Shown in pieces: positions 43,213 to 50,756 of a stretch of 64,000 nt of DNA (position 1 is its first letter; each line of letters opens with the position of its first letter). Source of the DNA: Anaerobaca sp035448545. GTDB taxonomy: Bacteria; Planctomycetota; Phycisphaerae; Sedimentisphaerales; Anaerobacaceae. The stretch spans positions 1 to 64,000 of the forward strand of contig DAOTJE010000002.1 of assembly GCA_035448545.1 (NCBI GenBank), in the 5' to 3' direction. A model generated the notes under the pieces. That model was not told the DNA's origin and searched no databases. It saw only the letters and a list, made by a program, of their open reading frames with translations. A program made the translations under genes and the position numbers.

Positions 43213-44457
43213 TCAGCCTGCCTCCGGTCGCGCAGACCGTGTGCGGCAGGCAAACCAGATTGCCAGTTGGACAATCAGGCCCAGGCCGATCAGCGCGACG
43301 GCGAACCAGTACGGTGCATACGGACCGATGTGCCTGGCCAGATGGCCGCCCGTCCCGGCGCCGGTGATGATACCTACGGAGATCACGATTTCGTGAATCA
43401 CCATGCGAGTTGAGCGGTTGCGGCTGGCCGAGACGCCGTAATAGAGGTGGCTACTGTAGGCGAACCCGAACGGCAGTCCAAGCACGATGGCCGAGACGAC
43501 GAAGACCCCCATCGTCCGTCCGAAGATCATCATCAGCAACGCAACCATGAGCACCGTCTGGCCCGCCAGAAGCGGCGCGAGTTTGAAATGCCAGAACGCC
43601 CAGCGGCCCGCCGCCGTCAGCGACAGGAAATTGCACAACGCAAAGACCGCATAGTAGATGCCGAACTGGGCTTCGGAATAACCCAAGGCCACGAAGAGCA
43701 GCGCGAATTGCGAACGTACGATCGCCTGCGAGGCCCACGCGCAGAACAGAGCGACTCGCGACATCCAGCGATACGCCATCAGCGAGCACGGATCATGGAA
43801 TGGCTCGGCCGGCGCACCCGACAGCTGCGTCTCGTCCGTATGGGCGGTGCTGTTGCGGGTCAGACCCAGCAGCAGCAAGGACATCGCGAAACACCCCACC
43901 GCCGCGACCATCGGCCAGAGCGGATTGCGCTCGACCAGCCAGGCCCCGATAATCGGCCCGACCAGGGCGCCGCTCGACCAGGAGCCATTGTAGCGTCCGA
44001 GTCGGCGATTGAGCCGGACTCCCTCATACCGAGCAGAGACCCAGCTCATCAGGAAGGGCCAGAACAGCGCCATGGCGGCCCCGCCAAGCCCTCCGGCCGC
44101 GATGATCATCCAGATCCAGGCCGGCCCGTCAACCTGGCCCTGCCGGCCCGCGCCAAACACCGCCGCGGCCATTGCGCCCGCCGCGGCCAGGGCCACGATG
44201 GTCGCCAGACGTGTGGCCCACTTCACGTCGAGATGTCCCAGCCAGGAGCCGGTGATCAACAACGCCGTCATGTACGCCAGGCTGTTGCCCGCCAGCGCAT
44301 AGCCCACATGCGTTTCGGTGCCGCCGATGGCGGTCAGGACAAAGGGCATGGCGGTCCAGCAGATGCCCAGGCTCAGCGCGGTGGCAAAGGCCGCCCCGTA
44401 CAATGGCCAGCTCCGAGCGGTCCCGGTCGAATTCTCTATCTGATGCACCAACATCAT
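43213..44457 (-). CDS. major facilitator superfamily transporter
   Basis: 414 residues from the ATG at 44457; a second ATG follows directly. Twelve hydrophobic segments are visible, beginning PLYGAAFATALSLGICWTAM. FLMSWVSARYEGVRLNRRLGRYNGSWSSGALVGPIIGAWL spans the region after helix 4, typical of MFS exporters. The substrate cannot be told. The gene is divergent from the first sigma module, with 187 nt between starts. Confidence 0.85.
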   Translation of the reverse strand: MMLVHQIENSTGTARSWPLYGAAFATALSLGICWTAMPFVLTAIGGTETHVGYALAGNSLAYMTALLITGSWLGHLDVKWATRLATIVALAAAGAMAAAVFGAGRQGQVDGPAWIWMIIAAGGLGGAAMALFWPFLMSWVSARYEGVRLNRRLGRYNGSWSSGALVGPIIGAWLVERNPLWPMVAAVGCFAMSLLLLGLTRNSTAHTDETQLSGAPAEPFHDPCSLMAYRWMSRVALFCAWASQAIVRSQFALLFVALGYSEAQFGIYYAVFALCNFLSLTAAGRWAFWHFKLAPLLAGQTVLMVALLMMIFGRTMGVFVVSAIVLGLPFGFAYSSHLYYGVSASRNRSTRMVIHEIVISVGIITGAGTGGHLARHIGPYAPYWFAVALIGLGLIVQLAIWFACRTRSARPEAG

Positions 44458-44556
44458 CTCTATCGGGCTCCAAGCCCGGCGATTGTAACACCCGCCCGCC
44501 AATCCGCCAGCAGATTACAGGGCAGAGCCGCCGAGCCTTCCCTCCGAGAGATGAAT

Positions 44557-44640
44557 CGCACCTGACGGAGAATCTCCCATACCCAAGCCCAGCCCATTGG
44601 TGTGTAATGGGCCGAAAGCAATCGCTTCTCGTCAGGTGCG
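44557..44640. promoter_or_regulatory. 11-bp inverted repeat bracketing the promoter region of the first sigma gene
   Basis: CGCACCTGACG (44557-44567) and its exact reverse complement CGTCAGGTGCG (44630-44640) are 62 nt apart. The second arm ends 4 nt before the sigma ATG, so it covers the ribosome-binding site. Within the loop CCCATT/AATGGG forms a smaller stem. The arms may bind a dimeric regulator or form mRNA structure hiding the start. Confidence 0.5.
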
Positions 44641-44644
44641 CGCG

Positions 44645-45202
44645 ATGGTAGAAGAAGGACTGCTGATCTTTCGATTCAAGCGGGGCTCGCCGCAAGCCCT
44701 GCGCCAGATCTATGACAAGTACAAGGTGGAGATGCTCAAGCTGGCTACGGTGCTGCTGGGCGATAGGAACACCGCCGAGGACATCGTGCACGATGTCTTC
44801 GTGGCGTTCGCCGGTTCGGCCGAGCGGATCAGACTGACCGGCAGCCTTCGCAGCTATCTGACCACCAGCGTGGTCAATCGCGTGCGAAACCACAGGCGAA
44901 ACAACCACCGACATGGGGGAATCAGCCTGGAAGACGCTCCGTTGCCTGCGTCCGCCGGCCCGGAACCGGCGCAGTGGGCGATTCTCGACGAACAGTTGAC
45001 GCTTCTGAGCCGGGCCCTGCAAGGATTGCCGTACGAGCAGCGGGAGGTGATCAGCCTTCGCATGGAAATGGATATGCCATTTCGCCGGATTGCGACACTC
45101 CAGAGTGCCTCGGTTAACACGGTCAAAGGCCGATATCGATATGGCATAGAAAGACTGCGATCCCTGCTGAATGGCAAGGTGGAACATGAGATCCGCAGAT
45201 GA
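44645..45202 (+). CDS. ECF-type RNA polymerase sigma factor, module 1
   Basis: 185 residues from the ATG at 44645. Region 2 reads ALRQIYDKYKVEMLKLATVL ... AEDIVHDVFVAFAGSAERI, with SYLTTSVVNRVRNHRRNN as region 2.3-2.4. Region 4 is LLSRALQGLPYEQREVISLR, MPFRRIATLQSASVNTVKGR and YRYGIERLRSLL. It would direct RNA polymerase to a small regulon. It overlaps the next gene by 17 nt, so its product is probably controlled by that partner. It is very like the module 3 sigma. Confidence 0.93.
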   Translation: MVEEGLLIFRFKRGSPQALRQIYDKYKVEMLKLATVLLGDRNTAEDIVHDVFVAFAGSAERIRLTGSLRSYLTTSVVNRVRNHRRNNHRHGGISLEDAPLPASAGPEPAQWAILDEQLTLLSRALQGLPYEQREVISLRMEMDMPFRRIATLQSASVNTVKGRYRYGIERLRSLLNGKVEHEIRR

Positions 45203-46493
45203 CATAAAGCAGTTGTTCAAGAAGGCTGAGCTTCGCATCCATCCGGACGCCGATGAGCGGATGTTCGAGGACGTGTCGCAGGCTCGGCGACATTCTCTGG
45301 AAGACCAGCCGGCTGCGCCGGACAGCACATGGAGAGAGATTATGAGAAGTCCACTAACGAAACTGGCTGCCGCGGCAGTCGTAGTGATCGCGTGTCTGAT
45401 TGGCCTATCGCTCTGGAAGACCACCGGGTCTGGGATCGTCTTGGCGGATGTGCTGGCGCGTGTTGAGAAGATCAAGGCCTACAGCTACAAAACGGATGTC
45501 AGTGTGACCGACCCGAATGCGTCCGGTGACCATAGCACCAGGCACGGCCGAGTCCTGGTGTCAGAATATGGCAGGAAAGATGTCGAGGAAGAACGGGATC
45601 CCAATGGCAGGACGACCCCCCACCACGAGTTCTATTGGCTCCCCCAGAAGAGAACTCTCATCACGCTCATGCCTCAGCAGAAGGAGTACTTGCGCATGGA
45701 GTTCGATGCGGCCTCGGCCCGGCGGATTGGCAATGAGGATCCGCGCGAGAACCTCAAGGAACTCGTGGCCTGCAAATACGAGAGTCTGGGACGCTCCTGT
45801 GTCGAAGGGGTCGAGGTCGAAGGATTTCGGACCACCGATCCCCGGTACGCCAGCAGCATGGGGGCCAGGCAAGTGGACGTAAAGATCTGGGTGGACGTGA
45901 AGACCGAACTTCCCGTCCGCTCGGAAGAAGACCTGGTACTGCCCCAGATGCGCATCCGGAAGACGACCTACGACTACCGGTGGGATGTCCCAGCGGTGCC
46001 GGCCGACTTTGAGCCCGTCATACCTATAGACTACAAACCTAAGGCGGGCTTCGTAACCAAATGGCCCACGCTCACCGAGGAGACCGCTGTCCAGGGCCTG
46101 AAGCAAGGTCTCGAGCTCCTCGGCAAGTATCCGGAGACGACTGACTTCCCCGGCCACGGGTCGTCCTCATGGCCTACCCTCGTCACTCTGGACACTCCGG
46201 CTGCCTTGCGCTTGAAGGAAGAGGTCAAGGGCCTTACGGAAGACGAGAAGGCCAACTGGCTAGTAGAGGCTCTCCTGCCCATGCGTTGTTTCACCGCGTT
46301 CTACGCCGGACTCCGCTTTGACAAGAAGGACCCCGCCTACTACGGCAAGACCGTCACGCCCAAAGACGTGGACAAGGTCCTGCTGCGGTATAAGGTTTCA
46401 GACAACGAGTACCGAGTCATCTTCGGCGACCTGCACGCTGAGACGGTCTCCCCTGAGAAGCTGGCGGAGCTTGAAAAGACGCAACCGAAGTAG
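45186..46493 (+). CDS. membrane-anchored anti-sigma candidate with LolA/RseB-like domain, module 1
   Basis: 435 residues from the ATG at 45186. A cytosolic N-terminus of about 55 residues lacks the HxxxCxxC zinc motif of common anti-sigma factors. IMRSPLTKLAAAAVVVIACL is the start of a single helix (about 60-80), then TTGSGIVLADVLARVEK. The exported part has LTLMPQQKEYLRMEF-like strands, CKYESLGRS, GVEVEGFRTTDP and WVDVKTELPVRSE, like LolA/RseB-type lipid-binding halves of a beta barrel. The last 57 residues, starting KKDPAYYGKTVTP, are almost identical in the three paralogues. Sequestration of the sigma factor and sensing are inferred. Confidence 0.65.
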   Translation: MRSADDIKQLFKKAELRIHPDADERMFEDVSQARRHSLEDQPAAPDSTWREIMRSPLTKLAAAAVVVIACLIGLSLWKTTGSGIVLADVLARVEKIKAYSYKTDVSVTDPNASGDHSTRHGRVLVSEYGRKDVEEERDPNGRTTPHHEFYWLPQKRTLITLMPQQKEYLRMEFDAASARRIGNEDPRENLKELVACKYESLGRSCVEGVEVEGFRTTDPRYASSMGARQVDVKIWVDVKTELPVRSEEDLVLPQMRIRKTTYDYRWDVPAVPADFEPVIPIDYKPKAGFVTKWPTLTEETAVQGLKQGLELLGKYPETTDFPGHGSSSWPTLVTLDTPAALRLKEEVKGLTEDEKANWLVEALLPMRCFTAFYAGLRFDKKDPAYYGKTVTPKDVDKVLLRYKVSDNEYRVIFGDLHAETVSPEKLAELEKTQPK

Positions 46494-46521
46494 GTTGACC
46501 AACCTGTGGGTTCTGCGATCA

Positions 46522-46551
46522 GGGCCGGGCCTCTACAGCCCGCCCTTTTTT
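46522..46551 (+). terminator. rho-independent terminator after module 1
   Basis: GGGCCGGGC pairs with GCCCGCCC (one bulge) over a 7-nt loop and is followed by six T. Confidence 0.8.
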
Positions 46552-46666
46552 CTGCGTTCCTGCTCTGATTTGCATTTTCCTCGACACATCTTCTCGCCGA
46601 CGCGCAAATTGTATAAGGAAGACCGAACTATCGATGGTTCAGACCGGAGACCGAAGGCTGACAGCT

Positions 46667-47281
46667 ATGAACAGGCTGACCGAGACGGAGATAGCCGAGG
46701 GCCTGCGACAAGGCAATCGCGATGCCTGGTTGACGCTGTACGATCTATATGCCGAAAAGGTCTGGCGCCATGTCGCCAGGCTGATGGGCGGCGACCCGAC
46801 GTCCATCGCCGACATCGTCCAGGAGACATTTCTGGCGGCAGCACGTTCGGCCGGCAACTTCGACGCTCGACGCGGCAGCGTGTGGGTCTGGCTGTGGACG
46901 ATCGCCAAATGCCAGGTCGCCCTGCACTACCGAAAATGTCAGCAGCGGTCGGCACTCGTCCAGGCCCAAATGTGGTGGATGTCTCTGAACGGCCAGAAGG
47001 ACGATTGGCTGCGCGGCGACGAAAGGCCGCCCGCTGAGGTGCTCGAATCCCGCGAACTGGTGGAACTGGTCAGATCCGCCATTGAGGAACTGCCGGCGGA
47101 ATATCAGGTCCTGTTGATGGCAAAGTACATGGACGGCGTTGCCATAGAGCAGATCGCCGACCAGGTGAAGGGCTCCCGCATAGCAGTACGGTCAAAACTG
47201 GCTCGTGCCAGAAAGGCCTTTCGAGAAGCTTTTGCGCGGCTGACTCATCGTGCATCCGGGATGCAAGAGGTGGCATCATGA
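46667..47281 (+). CDS. ECF-type RNA polymerase sigma factor, module 2 (divergent type)
   Basis: 204 residues from the ATG at 46667 (GAAGG 10 nt upstream); an ATG at 46634 is in frame. Region 2: AWLTLYDLYAEKVWRHVARLM ... IADIVQETFLAAARSAGNFD, then GSVWVWLWTIAKCQVALHYRK. Region 4: AIEELPAEYQVLLMAKYMDG and IEQIADQVKGSRIAVRSKLARARKAFREAF. The sequence is clearly unlike modules 1 and 3 (different region 2 and no SVNTVKGRYRYG block). It uses the AxxQIA...VRSKLARAR helix-turn-helix of more typical ECF groups. Its stop overlaps the ATG of the next gene (ATGA). Confidence 0.92.
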   Translation: MNRLTETEIAEGLRQGNRDAWLTLYDLYAEKVWRHVARLMGGDPTSIADIVQETFLAAARSAGNFDARRGSVWVWLWTIAKCQVALHYRKCQQRSALVQAQMWWMSLNGQKDDWLRGDERPPAEVLESRELVELVRSAIEELPAEYQVLLMAKYMDGVAIEQIADQVKGSRIAVRSKLARARKAFREAFARLTHRASGMQEVAS

Positions 47282-48669
47282 GAAGGCGCAAGAACACGAA
47301 CCCAGATGAAAACCTCACTTCGTTGCTGTCCGCGATGGAGAGACAAGCCGTGGCGCCTGACCGCGAGATCCTAGAACAGTTGCGAGAACACTCAGCACAG
47401 GAATTCACAAGCCATGTGTCAAATCTGTCTGCGAACCCATTGAAGTCGACTCGCGTTGCAGCGATGAGGAGTATGATCATGAAAAGCCCATGGACGAAAC
47501 TGGCCGTGGCGGCGGCCGTCTTGATCGCCTGCTTGATCGGCCTGTCTCTCTGGAGAACCACGGGCTCCGGTATCGCCCTGGCCGACGTCCTGACCGAAGT
47601 GGAGAAAGCGAAGTCTGTCCGGTGGGACATCAGTGGCGTGATCAGCATTGATGGCAGCAGGACTGCCGACTCTGGGCAAAAGGCCACGTACTTGTTTTCC
47701 CAGGAGTGGGGCCAGACCATCACCATCGTCGAGAGAAGTACCGACCCCAATGGGGGAGAAACACCGGTGGCAGAAACCTATTTCTCACTCCAGAAGAAGA
47801 CACTCATTCAGATCGACCACCTGTCGAAGAGATACACGCGCACAGAACTGGACGATGCGGTGTTTCGACAGGGACAGGAGATTATGTCTCAAGCCACCGA
47901 CCCGGGCAGGTGGCTCAGAATGATCATGAAATGCAAATACGAGAGCTTGGGGCGATCCATCGTGGATGGCGTAGAAGTGGAAGGTTTTCGCACGACAGAT
48001 CCCAACATTGGTGGATTCCCGGGGATCATAGACCCGCAGGTGGATGAGAAGGTGTGGGTGGATGTGAAGACACGCCTGCCAGTGCGCTTGGAGCAGAACG
48101 GAGAGGGGGTTGCCAGGACAGGAGGCAGGGTGAGTATCCACGCCGTGCTGGACCATATCCAGTGGGATCTGCCTCTCACCGGAGCCGACTTTGCACCGCC
48201 GCCCGTGCCGGAGGGCTATCTGGTGGTGGTGGACAAGCTGCCGGGGTCCATTACCGAAGAGGGCGCGATCCAGGGCTTGAGGCAGTGCGTCGAGTGGCTG
48301 GGTAAATACCCGGGGGATGCCAGCATCGCACTGCCCGAAGGCATACAATCAGCACTCGACGGGAGTGACAGCCCTGCAGCGGTGCGATTGAAGGAGGAGC
48401 TCAAAGGCCTGACGGAGCAAGACCGAATCAACAGACTTATGGAGGCCGGAACGCCCTTGCGGCGCGTCCAGAGGTTCTTCGTAGGGCTCAATGCCGACAA
48501 GAAGGACCCCGCGTATTACGGCAAGACCGTCACGCCCCAGGACGCGGACAAGGTCCTGCTGCGGTGGAAGGTCTCGGACAGCGAGTACCGCGTGATCTTC
48601 GGCGATCTGCATGCCGAGACGGTCTCTCCGGAGAAGCTGGCGGAGCTCGAAAAGGCCCTGCCCAAGTGA
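47278..48669 (+). CDS. membrane-anchored anti-sigma candidate with LolA/RseB-like domain, module 2
   Basis: 463 residues; ATG overlaps the sigma stop (ATGA). A longer N-terminus of ~75 residues (ENLTSLLSAMERQAVAPDRE) precedes MKSPWTKLAVAAAVLIACL, then TTGSGIALADVL. The exported half shares CKYESLGRS, VEVEGFRTTDP, WVDVKTRLPVRLE and the C-terminal KKDPAYYGKTVTP...LLRWKVSD...VIFGDLHAETVSPEK block with module 1. The cytosolic region differs most from modules 1 and 3, matching its different sigma partner. Role inferred as for module 1. Confidence 0.65.
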   Translation: MRRRKNTNPDENLTSLLSAMERQAVAPDREILEQLREHSAQEFTSHVSNLSANPLKSTRVAAMRSMIMKSPWTKLAVAAAVLIACLIGLSLWRTTGSGIALADVLTEVEKAKSVRWDISGVISIDGSRTADSGQKATYLFSQEWGQTITIVERSTDPNGGETPVAETYFSLQKKTLIQIDHLSKRYTRTELDDAVFRQGQEIMSQATDPGRWLRMIMKCKYESLGRSIVDGVEVEGFRTTDPNIGGFPGIIDPQVDEKVWVDVKTRLPVRLEQNGEGVARTGGRVSIHAVLDHIQWDLPLTGADFAPPPVPEGYLVVVDKLPGSITEEGAIQGLRQCVEWLGKYPGDASIALPEGIQSALDGSDSPAAVRLKEELKGLTEQDRINRLMEAGTPLRRVQRFFVGLNADKKDPAYYGKTVTPQDADKVLLRWKVSDSEYRVIFGDLHAETVSPEKLAELEKALPK

Positions 48670-48696
48670 TGATCCCAAAGCTCGCAAATCCCTCCG

Positions 48697-48730
48697 GGGC
48701 CGGGCCATTCAGACCCGGCCCTGTCTATTT
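48697..48730 (+). terminator. terminator-like hairpin after module 2
   Basis: GGGCCGGG (48697-48704) pairs perfectly with CCCGGCCC (48714-48721) over a 9-nt loop; only a weak T-rich tail (TGTCTATTT) follows. Confidence 0.6.
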
Positions 48731-48764
48731 GTGCAGATTCTCTTGCTTGGCCTATACGCAGAAG

Positions 48765-48783
48765 CCCCATTGGGGAGTGTAAT
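48765..48783 (+). promoter_or_regulatory. promoter-proximal motif shared with module 1
   Basis: CCCCATTGG (48765-48773) and GTGTAAT (48777-48783) lie 38 nt before the sigma ATG. Module 1 has CCCATTGG (44593-44600) and GTGTAAT (44602-44608) 36 nt before its ATG. Flanking bases (C-ATAC-CA-AGCCC, AATCGC) are also similar. Confidence 0.5.
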
Positions 48784-48821
48784 AAGGCAGAGAATCGCGA
48801 TTCATAGGCAGGTTGGGCGCC

Positions 48822-49367
48822 ATGCTTCAAGACAAGCGACTGATCTGGAGACTTCAACGGGGCGACGTCGATGCCCTGCGCCTGATCTACGACAAGTACA
48901 AGCTCGACCTGCTCAAGCTGTCGATGCTTCTGACGGGCGACGTTCATCGCTCGGAGGATGCCGTGCAGGACGTATTCCTCAAGCTCGCCGAGTCCTTCGA
49001 CAGGGTCGACGACCACGGGAATCTGAGGAACTTCCTGATCACGTGTCTGATGAACCGGATTCGTACCCTCCGACGCGACGGACAGCGTCACCAGATGGCC
49101 CCGCTCGACGATGCGGCGATGCAGGCGGCCCCGGTCAGTCCTCCCGATCAGTGGGCCGTCGCGAACGAGCAGATGCAGCGGATCAGTCGGGTGATGGCAG
49201 AACTGCCCGCGGAGCAGCGGGAGGTGGTGACGCTGCGATTCAAGGCGGGCCTGGGATTTCCAGAGATTGCGAGAATCCAGAATGCCCCGGTCAACACGGT
49301 GCAGGGCCGATACCGGTACGGCTTGGAGAAGCTGCGGGCACTACTCGACAGCGAGGTAGAGACATGA
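48822..49367 (+). CDS. ECF-type RNA polymerase sigma factor, module 3
   Basis: 181 residues from the ATG at 48822; a TTG at 48813 is in frame. Region 2: ALRLIYDKYKLDLLKLSMLL ... SEDAVQDVFLKLAESFDRV, NFLITCLMNRIRTLRRDG. Region 4: RISRVMAELPAEQREVVTLR, LGFPEIARIQNAPVNTVQGR, YRYGLEKLRALL. It aligns end to end with module 1 (RLIYDKYK, VNTV.GRYRYG). Stop overlaps the next ATG (ATGA). Confidence 0.93.
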   Translation: MLQDKRLIWRLQRGDVDALRLIYDKYKLDLLKLSMLLTGDVHRSEDAVQDVFLKLAESFDRVDDHGNLRNFLITCLMNRIRTLRRDGQRHQMAPLDDAAMQAAPVSPPDQWAVANEQMQRISRVMAELPAEQREVVTLRFKAGLGFPEIARIQNAPVNTVQGRYRYGLEKLRALLDSEVET

Positions 49368-50725
49368 GTTCCGCAGACAGGATGAGGCGATTGTTCGATG
49401 AAGGGGCGGTGCAGACCAACGCCGCGCCCGATGACGCCGTCTTCGAGAAGGTCAGGACGACGTACACGAGAGCAGTCCAGCACAAATCGACTCAACAGGA
49501 GCCGAGTATGTGGAGATCCATCATGAAGAGTCCATTAACCAGGCTGGCCGCTGCGGCGGCCGTTGTGATCGCCTGCGTGATCGGCCTGTCTCTTTGGCGA
49601 ACCACCGGGTCCGGCATCGCCCTGGCGGATGTCCTGGCCCGGGTCGAGCAGGTCAAAGCCTTCCAGTGCAAAGGGATCATCAAAAGAACGAGTGAATCAC
49701 GTGCGGGCAAACCTCACGTGTGGGAGGTGCATTCTATCAATCTGGAATCGAAGGAATGTGGCTCGAAAGCCACCCATGAGGAGATCGATCCCAATGGTGC
49801 AAGGACCAGCTTTGCGGAGACCTACTTCGTCCCCACGAAGAAGATCCTCATTTATATCAACCACATAGAGAAGAGATATATTCGTACAGAACTCGACGAC
49901 TGGGTTGTCCCGCTGATGCAGAAGGAATTCCTCGATCGGTACAGTAAACCGGCGACGCTTCTCAAGGAAATCGCAGCCTGCAAGTACCAGAGCATAGGTC
50001 GATCAACCATCGATGGCATTGACGTTGAGGGTTTCCGCACCACCGATCCCAATTGCAGCCGCGATGGAGGAGCCGGATTCAACGATTCACAGGTCGACGT
50101 GAAGGTGTGGATAGATGCCAAGACACGCTTGCCTGTCCGATACGAGAGTCTCACAAGTGGGCTCGACAAAAGCGGGGCCAAGGCGAGCCATCAATTCGTG
50201 ATGTACGATTTTCAGTGGGATGTCCCGGTGGACATGGCCGAATTCGAGTCGCCAGCCGTACCTGATGGCTACGCAGTGCAGGTGGAGAAGCCCTGGGGAG
50301 CTATTGATGAGCAGACTGCGACGGAGAGTCTGAGGAAATGTGCCGAATTGTTCGGCAAGTATCTGGAGACCCCCGGTTTCGGCCCTTCCGTAGACATGGA
50401 AGGGGAACTGAACAAGAGCAACAACCCGGCTGCTATACGATTGAAAGAGGAACTGAACGGGCTTGCAGGACTGGAGAGAGCCAACCGACTCGCAGATGCC
50501 GCCCTGCCCATGCGGCGCTTGCTCTTGTTCTACATGAACCTCACCAATGAAAAAAAGGACCCGGCCTACTACGGCAAGACCGTCACCCCCAAAGACGCCG
50601 ACAAGGTTCTGCTGCGGTGGAAGCTCTCTGATAGCGAGTACCGCGTCGTCTTCGGCGACCTGCACGTCCAGACCGTCAGCGCCGAGGTGCTGGCGGAACT
50701 TGAGAAGGCGTTGCCTCAACAGTGA
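49364..50725 (+). CDS. membrane-anchored anti-sigma candidate with LolA/RseB-like domain, module 3
   Basis: 453 residues from the ATG at 49364; open frame extends further upstream but overlaps the sigma gene. The N-terminus SSADRMRRLFDEGAVQTNAA parallels RSADDIKQLFKKAE of module 1. IMKSPLTRLAAAAAVVIACV is the helix, then TTGSGIALADVLARVEQ. Exported blocks: CKYQSIGRS, IDVEGFRTTDP, WIDAKTRLPVRYE. The C-terminus keeps KKDPAYYGKTVTPKDADK but diverges at the end (HVQTVSAEVLAELEKALPQQ). No HxxxCxxC zinc site. The exported part carries a Cys-containing CKY motif conserved in all three. Confidence 0.65.
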   Translation: MSSADRMRRLFDEGAVQTNAAPDDAVFEKVRTTYTRAVQHKSTQQEPSMWRSIMKSPLTRLAAAAAVVIACVIGLSLWRTTGSGIALADVLARVEQVKAFQCKGIIKRTSESRAGKPHVWEVHSINLESKECGSKATHEEIDPNGARTSFAETYFVPTKKILIYINHIEKRYIRTELDDWVVPLMQKEFLDRYSKPATLLKEIAACKYQSIGRSTIDGIDVEGFRTTDPNCSRDGGAGFNDSQVDVKVWIDAKTRLPVRYESLTSGLDKSGAKASHQFVMYDFQWDVPVDMAEFESPAVPDGYAVQVEKPWGAIDEQTATESLRKCAELFGKYLETPGFGPSVDMEGELNKSNNPAAIRLKEELNGLAGLERANRLADAALPMRRLLLFYMNLTNEKKDPAYYGKTVTPKDADKVLLRWKLSDSEYRVVFGDLHVQTVSAEVLAELEKALPQQ

Positions 50726-50756
50726 CAGACGGTCCGGTGCGGTTTCACACGGTCCC

